Assembly: GCF_019320115.1 (NCBI RefSeq)
Contig: NC_089586.1
Location: forward strand, 1,399,388 to 1,463,387
Length of the DNA: 64,000 bases
Source: Miscanthus floridulus
Lineage: Eukaryota; Streptophyta; Magnoliopsida; Poales; Poaceae
Reading direction: 5' to 3'
Position numbers and translations under genes: made by a program. Positions 54,046-64,000 of this stretch are shown piece after piece. The notes beneath the pieces were generated by a model. The model was given only the letters and a program-made list of their open reading frames with translations, was not told where the DNA came from and did not search any database. The stretch's first letter is position 1. Each line of letters starts with the position of its first letter.

Positions 54046-56834
54046 TGGCAGAACTGCCTAATCTAATGCCTCCCAAGTGTGCTCGTCTTCCATTAGACAC
54101 TAAGCACCCAAGGGAGAACACCAAATTACTCGGTTCCGTCGAGCACACCCCAGGGGAGAACCCAAAAATCCATATTTTTCCATCAGGATCACAAATGGGA
54201 GAATAAAGCTTACATCATTCTTAACCATTTCTTACATCACTTTTAATACAACATCAAAGTATAATATTTATTATTATAACAATGGAATATAATCATATTA
54301 TTAGAGTTATAAATAGTTGAATTGAACAACGGAATATAAACATGTGATCAAAATTATAGCAGAAATAATTATCTAATCATGGCATGGTGAATCATGGATA
54401 GGTAAACTATGACAACAGATTATAAAACTTTTATTTAGTAAAACATTTGGTGAGAGTTATAAATAACAACTACGATCGCAGCGCAAAGGAATCCTCGCTG
54501 AGCCCACCAGGAGGAATCCACACACAAGAGTCAGCTCTAGCATCCACCTGTCACCTACAACAGGGGGAATAAAACCCTGAGTAATCAATTGTACTCAGCA
54601 AGACTTACCCAACAGGAGAAAAGAAAAGACTCTAAGGATATACAAGGCTATCTGGCTTATGGGTTTATTGCATGTGCAGGAAGCATTGCTAAGCGTGCAT
54701 CCTTATATTTGATTTTTATTAATAGCCACATTGGTTCATTAACTAACCATTCTATGTAAGAACCTGTGCTACTTTCAAGCAGGTGGTAAGCAATAAGATT
54801 TCCTTTTCTTTCCATCTTTCATCTTCCAGTTCTTACTACGGTGCTAGGCATAAGACAAGCCATACCGACTCGACGGTGATTCGTGAACCAATGTCCCCAG
54901 CGGGGTACCCCAAAAACACACGCCCTGCTTGTACCCCAGGTACAAGCAGGACCAACCCATCACCCTCCTGTCCTGGGGTCCTAGCTCCCCGTCCAAACTA
55001 GGACTCCAAGCCCCCGCCCCTAAGTCCCGGACTCAGTGTGGTGCAAGGACCTCCTCCACCAAAAAGAAACCCTGATAGTCGGTCCGGAAAGAGCCAGAAC
55101 CCACGACAAGAGAGTAACAAGTCTTCCAAGCGCCCATACACAAGTATGTGCTCAGGATAATAAATCTGTGACTTGCCTCGATGGCTTATGCAATGATCGG
55201 TCCTTAACCGACATAGACAGGGAAAGCAGTGTAACCAGGCCATGCCCCACGTCCACGGCGACACAACCTCTTACACCCACCAATACCCAACCATATCCCT
55301 GCCCGATCACAATTTTCCTTTCCACCATTTATAATTTTCAAGTGATAATGATATAGTAACATATTTCCAATATCTCGCGAGTGACAGGCAATCACTCGAC
55401 TTCTACCGGTTCCTGTAGCATAGCAATCTACCCGATCCTGTCATACTAGTAAGACTCATAGGATAAAGATATATATATATATATATATATATATGCAAGT
55501 GGGTTTCATTCAACTCCTTAAAACTTAATGCACAAATATAATTTAAATAGCAGAAAAGTAGGGGTTATGCACCAGGGCTTGGGAGGAGCAGCGCGCCGAT
55601 GCCATAGCCCGTGGCGATGACAGAGTCGTAGACGATGTAGTCGTACTCCTTGGCGGCGTCCGAGGAGACAGTGGCCTGGCTCCAGCGTTGCTCAGTCGCC
55701 ACACCTAGGCCGAACGTGATGACGTCTAGGAGGACCACCATCGCCTACACGAAGACGAATGCCACCATGAGCGAGCGAGTGAGCTAGCCCAGCCTGCTCC
55801 TACCGGTTGGTCTCTACTTAGCATGTGGCTGAGCTGCTGGTCTGGACTGGGTACTGCTGGGGTGAGCCTGGCGAACCTCAAGAAGGCAAAGGGTAGGATA
55901 GACAGTAGCATGTTTGGCCATGGCTATGTGTTGGCGCAGACGAGTGCTCGACTCTGCGGAAGCGACAGAGACAAGCTGAGGTAGGCAGCAAAGATAGCAC
56001 GACAAGGTGTGCTGGCACGATAGCACAAACAGAGGTAGACAGAGGCAGCAGAGTGATGCGATGACACTAACATTTGGATGGAGGCAGTGCAGAGCAGGCG
56101 CGAGAGGGAAAACGAGGAGCCGTGCGGTACGCCACCATCCTCATAAACGCGGTGTGGGGGTAGGGCAGCATGGCGTGGTTGTAGGTGTGCATGCACTTGC
56201 TTGCTTGCTGAGTGCACTTGCGTCCTGTGCGGGTACTGCTGCCGAGTAAAAGCTGCTGATACTTGTTGTTTGCTCTGAAATGATGTGACAGAAAGCAAGG
56301 CAGAGAGCAGAGAAAAGAAAGAGCGAGAAGCAGTCGGTCAACTTGTACAGTCAATCGCTACTAGTATCGATGAGTACGTTTGCCCTTTCTTCTAATTATT
56401 TGTTTTATAGTTATCATCGTAACGTGTATATATATATATGTATATATATAATGGTTTACTAATTTAAATAATTTGCAACGTCTAGGCACAGGAAAATTTC
56501 AACAAAGCTCGAATTTAAATTTGATTCAAAAGCTATATATATGTATATCGTTCTATTTATTAATAGATTTTATTTTATTTATAAAAGTTGATTTTCATGC
56601 TTAATCTAATAGGACAATTCGTCCGCTAGCATCGTCGTTCAACATTCCTAAATATCTTTACGCACTGAGTAATTTAACTTGGGCGTTTATTCGAATCCAC
56701 AAAACTGGGTCACCGGATTCACTTATCACATCAAGTACATTTTAAATCCAAAAATTCTGAGAAACTTGTTTTGAATATTTTACTTAGGCCTAAATCACGG
56801 TTCTAAATGAGCTCGTAACACCAGAGGTGTTATA
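54046..56834 (-). repeat. 5' LTR of the non-autonomous element
   Basis: 2789 bp, intact, clearly similar to the left LTR but with many substitutions, so the insertion is not recent. Confidence 0.88.
55565..55768 (-). pseudogene. DUF1218 gene fragment in 5' LTR
   Basis: Same 204-bp frame as at 46839-47042, with about ten amino-acid differences and a TAG where the other copy has Gln (residue 8). Presence in both LTRs shows that the capture preceded this insertion. Confidence 0.72.
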
Positions 56835-57739
56835 GAATGATATTTGCAAATTGAAAATGGAAGATGAATATATTGATCCAAAGAAGCGGAGGCATAAATC
56901 TAGAATTACAAACAAGCATTATTATCAAGTAGATTGTTTTAATGATGTTATTGATTGACTACCTGAAGAGCTTGACAGTCGCTTCAATGAGACAAGCTCT
57001 CAATTGCTTGTTTGCTCAGCAGCTTTTAGTCCAAGAGACTCATTCCATGATTTTAGTATAGAAAGTTTGATGAGCCTAGCAAAGCTTTATCCACATGATT
57101 TTGATTCTGGGAATTTGAGGGATCTTAACCATGAGCTTGGCCTCTACATATATGATGTGAGAGATGATGAAAGGTTCTCCAACCTACAAACTATTGCCGA
57201 GCTTTCTCAAACAATGGTGAAGACTAGAAAACACGAACATTATCCAATGGTTTACCGACTTTTGAAGCTTGTGCTAGTGCTACCTGTTGCTACTGCTACA
57301 GTTGAGAGGTGTTTCTTAGCCATGAAAATTGTGAAAATAGAATTGCGCAATCGCATTGGTGATATATATATGAGCAATAGCCTTATTTGCTATGTGGAGA
57401 AAGAAGAGCTGTTGAAAGTCACCAATGAGGCCGTGGTTTGTCGCTTCATGAAAATGCAAGGTCGTAGATTTGATGATGAAGGTTAAAGGTAATATTTGTA
57501 TTTTTTTCATTGGTTCATTTTTTGGTCTTAAAATATTGTTCGTGGAATTCTTCGGTTTGGTAATTATATTTTATCGCTTCTTTATTCTTGCACCCCCTCC
57601 ATTTCGCTCTAGCTTCACCACTAGGTGTACTTGAGACTTCAACCAGAGAAAACAAAGAAAGCCAAACATGCAAGAAAGCACGGGATTTGTCATTCGTGCT
57701 CTACCTGGACTGCTCTCGTCTCGTGTGCATGACCATTAG

Positions 57740-59560
57740 GCCCGAATTTTTAATTTTTAGCCCTTTTTTTTGAAAGTTTTTCACAAATATGCCCCTGAAG
57801 ATATACTTTCAAAATCTGGACCCTTAGCTCGGTGCCATTGATGGTGGCGCCGAGCTTACATGTCTCGGCACCAAAGGGTTTGGTGCCTAGGTCGAGGGGC
57901 CACGTCGGCATCAAAGTAGAGCCGAGGGTGACATGGCAGCCAGCTTGGCACCGTGGATCTTGGTGCCAAGCTTAGCGCCATAGATCTTGGCCCTGAGCCA
58001 GCCTTACAATTGGGTCATTTTCCTTTCTCTCTTCCTTTTCTTTTCCTCTCTTCCTTTCTTCTCTCTCGCCCGACGCCTCCCGCCACCATGCCCCGTGCCC
58101 CCATCCCAGCCGCCGCGTCTGCGTCCGTGCTCCGCGCCCCCGTCCTGGCCGCCCCACCACCCCGGTCGCCATGGCTTGGCCTAGCGTCCTCGCCCCGCGC
58201 CCCCATCCCAACCATGCTACGTTGGCCAGCTGGCCCACCGCCTCGGCTACCATGGCCCATGGCCTGGCCCAGCGTCCGCACCCCACGCCCCCGTCCTGGT
58301 CGTGCCACATTGGCCGGCTGCCCCACCGCCATGGCAGGATGGCCAGCCACGACCACTGCGCCCTGCCCGTCCCGCGGCGCTAGGCTAGGCGCTACTGCCT
58401 CCCCATCCTCCATGTCCGGTTGGACACGTAGGTCATTCTCTGCCACCCCATCCCATGGCCCTCCACCGCGCCCGGTGCCTCCTCCTACTCCCCACCGCAT
58501 CGTGCACTGCCATCATTGGACAGGTAAATTTCATTTATATGCAATGTAGTTAGATAGTGAGGTTGAATTGTGGTGTAGTAGTTAGTTTATTGATGTACTT
58601 AGGATGGTAATGTGATAACCTATTAAGTTTAATTAGTTGGTGATCTAGAGATTAGGTGATAACCTAGTTAGACTATTTACTTACTTAGTTAGCTATCTAC
58701 TTAGTTAGTTATGATTACCTATTTAGTTTAATTAGTTGATGATGTAGTGATAATAAAGTGATAACCTAGTTGTTGGGCATGTATGGAGCTAGCTATTATG
58801 TTATTTGTGAAGCTAGCAGTTACCTAGTATGTAGTTGTTGGCACGTAATTTGGACTAAACGAAATGTGTTTGGATTTGTGTATGAAATAGATGGACAACC
58901 TAGTGAGCATATATCATGGAGGCACCATGGAAAGAGATCGCTATGGATATGTTGAGTTTGTTGATAGGCAAAGCGTGCCTATGTTATTCAATGAGAAGCT
59001 TTCATTTAGTGATTTGGTTGCAAGGGCTCAGGAGGAGCTACATTGCCATGATGATGATGGCATCGCAGTTGAGGGTGTACTTCACCTAGGTTTCCCTCCC
59101 AACATCCTTAGGAAGATGATCCCAATTGGGTGTGCAGACCAGTGGGAGAACTATATGAGATTGGCTATGATGTGCCAGTTCTAAAGTTTGGATTTGGTTG
59201 TGTGTCAAGTGTTAGTTGATGCCATCCCTCATGGGATTTCCCCACCAATGGGTCAACATGCACACTTTGCCCCTCCCGTCCTAGAACCTGATATGGATGT
59301 GGAGGTTGCACCTATGGTTCCTGATGCTCAATCTGCCCCCAATGAGCTAGGTGGAGATGCTTGTTAGACTCATGATGTTGTGGAAGATCCTCCTCATGAG
59401 ATCCCTTTGACACAGAATCATCTGAGTAAGTGTCTTATCCGCATGGTTATTGGGAGCTTACCCCCTTCCTTACATCCATTTTTTTTCATTCTTTTCTCAT
59501 TTTTCTACTTATGTTGTAGGAGACATTCCTAACAATGTGGATGTGCCCCCTGTTGCTGTG
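57740..59560 (+). mobile_element. MuDR-type element, 5' part only
   Basis: About 57810-57960 is rich in TCGGCACCAAAGG/CTTGGCACC-like short inverted motifs, as seen in terminal repeats of grass MuDR elements. A Pro-rich GC stretch (58080-58500) and the transposase N-terminus follow. No right end is seen; sequence changes character at about 59560. Confidence 0.55.
58891..59560 (+). pseudogene. MuDR transposase N-terminal fragment
   Basis: Open from MDNLVSIYHGGTMERDRYGY, then VEFVDRQSVPMLFNEKLSFS, FSDLVARAQEELHCHDDDGI, GVLHLGFPPNILRKMIPIG and ENYMRLAM to TAA at 59182. The same frame continues with LVVCQVLVDAIPHGISPPMG, an acidic stretch, TAG near 59366 and PHEIPLTQNHLS. This is the N-terminal region of MuDR transposases of grass Mutator elements, upstream of the catalytic DDE domain, which is absent. 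The upstream part (57953-58549) is Pro-rich and not credible as coding. Confidence 0.7.
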
Positions 59561-60443
59561 TAAGTGCACTGTGGAGATGGATTCTGTGGCTCCAATAGTG
59601 TTGAAATTATGAATGATTTGGAGCCTTGGAACCTTGCAATCTTGGTGTGGTGGAGCCTTGGAACCTTAGTGGCTCCTTACAATGTTGATGACCCTCCAAG
59701 CTTGGTTTGGAGTAACAATGACTTAGTATTTGGGGATGAGGAGAACCTCTATTTGGTAGAGAAATTTCATAGTAGACAAGAGAGTCAGGTATCAAGTGGT
59801 GAGCCTAAGTGGCTTGCCATTGTTGTCTTGGTTGGTAGGGGCCTTTATAGTGAGCCCAACACCATAGTCTAACACCATGACCAAAGGCATACTTCAGTGG
59901 AACTATAAATAGGTGTTACATTTGGCAATTGGCACCACGGGATACATAGCCACGTCTTATAAGTTTGCCTTTCTTGCTTTTTTGTTTTACTTACAACATT
60001 TACACTTCTGCTTGCATATGCCTTTACCTCTCCTAGGTTATCTTAGGCTACTTGATATAATTAGTTATAGATTGCAAAATTCTTGTTTGGTATACAACAA
60101 GTGGAGGCACTAGATAAACAGAAAGGTGCACATATTACTAGATTGTTGTTTTGTTTATCTAGTGTAGAATCAAGTTTTTATCCTTAGGTTACAAAAAAAT
60201 AGTGACTCAATTCACTCCTTCCTCTCTTGGATCACACCTTTGGACCCTTGCAAGGACGTTGATTTCCCTTCACTAATTTCATTATTTACTAGTTATCGGG
60301 GACTAACACTAGGGTACCCGAAGAGGAGCTAATGACCATCAACGTTGATTCATCCCCACGATCAAGAGCGTGACTACACCACTTGTTGGGTCCCGCATTG
60401 TCCGGCCACTGAGGCGGTGGGCCCTGCCTCATCTAAGCCTCGA
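59561..60443. other. Unassigned repeat-like sequence
   Basis: ORF 59564-59872 has no recognised domain. The sequence GGGGACTAACACTAGGGTACC at about 60299 looks like internal sequence of the gypsy element that follows. Confidence 0.35.
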
Positions 60444-60791
60444 GGGTTGGCTCTGCCTCGGCTGACTCCTAAGGGATGGCTCCATCTCACCCGACCCTCG
60501 AGGGTTGGCTCTACCTCGGCTGACCCCCAAGGGCTGGCTCTACCTCGCCCGATGTCCAAGGGATGGCTTTGCCTCGCTCGATGTCTGAGGGCTAGGTCTA
60601 CCTCGCCCGACGTCTGAGGGCTGGCTCCGCCTCGCCCGACGTCTAAGGGCTGGGTCCACCTTGCCTGATGTTTGAGGGCTAGGTCCACCTCACCCGACGT
60701 CTGAGGGCTAGCTCCTCCTCCCTTGATGTCTGAGGGCTAGGTTTGCCTTGCTTGACATCTGAGGACTAGCTCTATCTCGCTCGACGTCTGC
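60444..60791 (+). repeat. Tandem repeat, 12 copies of 29 bp
   Basis: Twelve consecutive 29-bp units of the form GGGCTGGCTCTACCTCGCCC followed by GACGTCTGA. The length is constant in every unit, with divergence by substitution only. Such GGCTGGCTC/CTCGCCCGA arrays occur in non-coding parts of Tat-type gypsy elements of grasses. Confidence 0.88.
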
Positions 60792-60929
60792 GCGTGACTC
60801 CTTTATAATGACGCACATAGATAAGGCAGGGCACTCAAGTCAGGAGCTAACCCTAGACTATGGCACTGACACATCCTCAATGCTACCTTCGTACCAAGGT
60901 ACCGACCACCAACCAATATCCCAAAGTAC

Positions 60930-63702
60930 TATGGAGAAACTAATCCTGGACTATGGCTCGAGGACTATCATTCTGCTACGTCACCATGCCATTCGGTCTA
61001 AAGAATGCTAGGGCTAGATACCAGTGTTGTATGCTCAAGTGTTTGGGGGACCTCATTGGGTGAACCGTTGAGGCCTATGTTGATGACATCTTGGTCAAGT
61101 CCAAATGGGCTGAGCACCTCATAGCCGATCTTAAGCAGACCTTTGCAAGACTCTGAGCAAACACCTTCAAACTCAATCCCAAGAAGTGCATTTTTGGGGT
61201 CCCAAGGGGCATGCTGCTTGGTTTCATCATCTTCGAGCGTGGCATCAAAGCCAACCCAGAGAAGATCTCAGCCATTACAAGAATGGGCCCAATTTAGAAT
61301 ATGAAGGGGGTACAGCAGGTTACAAGGTGCCTCACCGCACTCAGTTGCTTCATCTCACGCCTCGGTGAACAAGGTCTCCCCCTTTATTGACTTCTAAAAA
61401 AGGCTGACCACTTCAAATGGATGTTCGAGGCCTAGGAGGCACTTGACATGCTCAAGCAGCTTTTGGTGTAGGCTCCGATCCTGGTTCCTCCTACCAATGG
61501 AGAACCCCTTCTACTCTATGTCACGGCCACCATGTAGGTGGTCAGCACTGCCCTAGTAGTAGAGCAAGAGGAAGAGGGGCACACCCTCAAAGTATAGCAC
61601 CCTATGTACTTCATTAGCGAGGTCCTATCCAACTCTAAGACCCGCTATCCCCAAACCTAGAAGCTCCTGTGCGCCGTCCTCATCACCAAGAGGAAGATAC
61701 GCCACTACTTCGAGTCACATCCGATGACAATCATGACGTCCTTCCCCCTTAGTGAGGTCATCCAAAACCAGGATGCCACGGGAAGAATCATGAAGTGGGC
61801 ACTTGATTTGATGGGTTAGAGCATTGAGTATGCCTCCCGAGCAGCCATCAAATCCTAGGTGTTGGCTGATTTCATCGTGGAATGGACCGAGGTCCAAATG
61901 CCACCAACGGTCATCAAACAAGAGTACTGGACGATATACTTTGATAGGTCACTAATGAAGAAGGGCACTAGCATGAGGCTGGTCTTTGTGTCACCCCTCA
62001 GGGTGCGCATGAGGTACATGGTTTGTCTCCATTTCCCCTCCTCCAACAATGTGGCCGAATATGAAGCGCTCATCAATGGCCTACGCATTGCCATCGAATT
62101 GGGCATCTAATGCCTTGACGTTTAGGGAGATTCCCAGCTGGTCATCAACCAAGTCATGAAGGAGTCAAGCTACCATGATGCCAAGATGGCTGCGTATTGC
62201 CAAGAAGTCCACTGGTTGGAGGACAAGTTTGATGGCCTCAAGCTCAACCACATCCCGAGGTGCCTCAACAAGGCAGCCAACGCGTTGGCAAAGGCAGCAT
62301 CTAGCTGGGAGCCGGTGCCGATGGGTGTCTTCGCCAACAATCAACACAAGCCCTCATTTCGCTATGAGGGGTCAGAACAAGTCGATGACGAACCACCCAT
62401 TCTAGGCTTAGGGGCTAACCAATTGTCGGCTCCATCCGGCCCCAAAGTCATAGAGCTTGAAGAGGACCCAGCGACAGAGCCTGACCCTCTGGTTGATTGG
62501 AGGATGCTTTAACTCAACTACCTCCTCCATGACACACTACCAATAGACAAGACAGAGGCTCAATGGCTCGCGCACTGCGCCAAGTCCTTTGTCCTTGTGG
62601 AGGGCAAACTCTACAAGCGAAGCCACACTAGGATTCTACAGCGCTGCATCCCCATCAAACAGGGGAAGTGTTTGCTGAGCAATATCCATGGTGGGGTCTG
62701 TGGTCACCACGCCGCACCTAGAACCCTGGTCAGAAATGCATTCTGACAAGGCTTCTACTGGCCCACCATAGTAGCTAACACCAAGCAGATTGTGCGCACT
62801 TGCGAAGGGTGTCAATACTACACTCGGCAGACTCACCTCCCGGCCCAAGCGCTCGAGACGATCCCCATCACATGGCCATTCGTGGTCTGGGGGCTCGATC
62901 TAGTTGAACCTCTCAAGAGGGCGCCTGGAGGTTACACCCACTTCCTTGTCACCATAGACAAGTTTACAAAGTGGATAGAAGCTCGACCGGTCTCTGCGAT
63001 CAAGTCTGAGCAAGCCATGCTATTCTTCATCGACATCGTCCATCTCTTTGGAGTCCTAAATTCCATAATCATGGACAATGGCAAGCAATTCACCGGAAAG
63101 AAGTTCCTCTGATTCTACGATGAACATCACATTCGGGTCGATTGGGCCACCATCGCGCATCCTCGAACGAATAGGCAGGTCAAGTGCATAAATGGCATGG
63201 TCCTATAGGGCCTCAAGCCTAGAATCTTCAACCGGTTGAACAAGTTCTATGCACAATGGGTCACCGAGCTTCTCGCGGTACTCTAGAGACTGAGGACAAC
63301 ACCTAGTTGAGCCACCAACTACACACCCTTCTTCATGGTCTACGGTCCCAAGGTTGTCCTCCCAACCGACCTTGACTATGGACCACCAAGGATTAGGGTG
63401 TACGATGAACAGGGAGCCAAGGCATCCCTCGAGGACGCCATGGACCAGCTGGACGAAGCACGTGACGTTGCCCTTCTCCGCTCGGCCAAGCACCAGCAGG
63501 CATTGCGACAATACCACAACCAACGAGTCCTCTGCCTCGTCTAGAGCAACAAAGACCACCACAAGCTCCCCCCACCATGGGAGGGACCATACGTAGTTAC
63601 GAAGGTGCTCCGACCAGGCGCCTATAAGCTAAAGACCATTGACGGCGAGGTCTTTGCCAACGCCTAGAACATCAAGCAGCTACGTCACTTTTACCCCTAA
63701 TA
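60930..63702 (+). pseudogene. Pol (RT-RNase H-integrase) of Tat-like Ty3/gypsy element, decayed
   Basis: Recognisable in order: RT with YVTMPFGLKNA and VEAYVDDILVKSKWAEHL (60960-61110), KLNPKKCIFGVPRGMLLGF (61160-61230), the connection region (61290-61700), a second RNase H of the Tat type (YFDRSLMKKG, FPSSNNVAEYEALINGLRIA, 61930-62120), the integrase zinc finger (HGGVCGHHAAPRTL, CEGCQYYTRQ), catalytic Asp regions (GLDLVEPL, IIMDNGKQF) and the HPRTNRQV region where Glu is lost, ending PWEGPYVVTKVLRPGAYKL. At least 15 in-frame stops occur, most of them TAG at expected Gln codons, so it is dead. The start of pol and all of gag are missing on the left; the right LTR is off-window. Confidence 0.88.
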
Positions 63703-64000
63703 AATGCACACTTTCTCTTATCAGTTTTGTTATCCAACTCCCCAATTTTCAGTGACATCTAACCCCAGCAAACGGCAAGGGGTCAGATCTCACTCAGGGG
63801 CTGATATAAGCATATCTATCCAACAAACATTCTCTATGCCTGCCCCCTTTTTTATGTTAGGACCTAGGAGATAGGTTTACAGGAACAAGCTCTGAGTATA
63901 ACTGGTTGGACTATGGGATACCTACGCCCTAGCGGCTATGGTGTCTTTGCTCACTAGCATGATCAGAATTGGCTCACCTGCACTTCGAGCTTTTATGACC
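63703..64000 (+). other. 3' non-coding region of the Tat-like element
   Basis: Follows the pol stop; no LTR start is reached before the window ends. Tat elements have a long spacer between pol and the 3' LTR. Confidence 0.5.

Larger units (their letters stand above)
45307..56834 (-). mobile_element. Non-autonomous Tekay-like LTR retrotransposon with gene fragment in LTRs
   Basis: Two LTRs of about 2.8 kb flank a 3.5 kb internal region with no pol. Orientation is set by the primer-binding site TGGTATCAGAGC (54030-54041, minus strand) next to the right LTR. LTRs begin TGTAACACCTCTGGTGTTA (TATAACACC in the right copy) and end CTGCCA. The host flanks are AATATG and GAATGA, without a clean 5-bp duplication, so a small deletion or mutation occurred. 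It interrupts the hAT transposase gene. The left LTR is itself split by a solo LTR at 47575-50006. Confidence 0.85.
43634..57486 (+). pseudogene. hAT transposase (TTF-type zinc finger, dimerisation domain), split by retrotransposon
   Basis: Part 1 (43634-45306) has a damaged N-terminus, with two frame changes before 43765. A long open frame follows: zinc-finger-like region (ESKDRAYCFYYFLF), DUF4371-type core (DNSLLIAPEIQKDI, CLLVDESRDVSWKEQ, GQGYDGASNMRGEFNG, HCFAHQLQLVLVA) and RPGDTCWSSHYKSL. Part 2 (56835-57486) gives the KRRHKSRI basic stretch, a TGA after CFNDVID, and the hAT dimerisation domain (LLKLVLVLPVATATVERCF, then LRNRIGDIYMSNSLICY). The frame stops at 45306 only because an 11.5 kb LTR element is inserted. 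The family acts on short inverted-repeat DNA elements and has host-domesticated members. With an N-terminal lesion, the insertion and the stop, this copy is dead. Confidence 0.85.

Noticed and set aside
57953..58549. Pro/Ala-rich ORF of 198 codons
   Set aside because: Low-complexity sequence of the MuDR element's 5' region; open in several frames.
1..64000. CRISPR arrays, operons, phage or defence systems
   Set aside because: The sequence is plant nuclear DNA with spliced genes and eukaryotic transposons; the only regular array (60444-60791) is a contiguous tandem repeat without spacers.

Overview
This window is plant nuclear DNA from a grass, most likely a panicoid/Andropogoneae species (sorghum, sugarcane or Miscanthus relative). 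The evidence is the spliced genes with GT-AG introns, grass-type Ty1/copia and Ty3/gypsy retrotransposons, Stowaway and Tourist MITEs, long-TIR Mutator-like elements and a tRNA-derived SINE. The genus is an inference. Most ORFs longer than 60 codons here are transposon remnants or chance frames in GC-rich repeats.

Two host genes appear complete. One is a small three-exon HIG1-domain (hypoxia-responsive/RCF1 family) mitochondrial protein gene on the minus strand (9509-12562). Its exons are too short to stand out as ORFs, and it was rebuilt from splice sites. The other is the mismatch-repair MutL homologue PMS1 on the plus strand (20933-35813, 11 exons). Every phase joins, and the ATPase and endonuclease motifs are all present. 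Its intron 8 has grown to 9.06 kb by nested insertions: a LINE (12-bp target duplication) hit by an intact 5.1 kb Reina-like chromovirus with seemingly identical LTRs, and by a 1.5 kb Mutator-like element that itself holds an 840-bp hAT element with a perfect 8-bp duplication. Intron 10 holds an internally deleted processed pseudogene of an Aurora kinase.

Layout. 1-7.9 kb: a minus-strand gypsy element cut by the window edge, a Tekay-like LTR, and a decayed copia gag/protease. 8.5-12.6 kb: SINE, then HIG1 with two Stowaway MITEs in intron 2. 12.9-14.0 kb: a Harbinger-type element filled with a GC-rich minisatellite. 14.5-20.3 kb: a long-TIR Pack-MULE-like element carrying a MIZ1/DUF617 gene fragment and split by a 3.9 kb solo LTR. 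20.3-35.8 kb: PMS1. 36.9-37.4 kb: an unrecognised gene fragment whose 5' side was hit by a 4.6 kb long-TIR element (37.4-42.0 kb) carrying a plant-mobile-domain gene and a class III peroxidase fragment. 43.6-57.5 kb: a hAT transposase gene split by a non-autonomous LTR retrotransposon whose LTRs carry a captured DUF1218 gene fragment; one LTR is itself split by a 2.4 kb solo LTR. 57.7-59.6 kb: MuDR transposase N-terminus. 60.4-64 kb: a 12-copy 29-bp tandem repeat followed by a decayed Tat-like gypsy pol.

The main themes are serial nesting, repeated capture of host gene pieces by different transposon classes (MIZ1, Aurora, peroxidase, DUF1218), and decay of transposon reading frames largely by Gln CAG-to-TAG change, while the host genes stay open. 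No prokaryotic systems, CRISPR arrays, rRNA or intact tRNA genes were seen.
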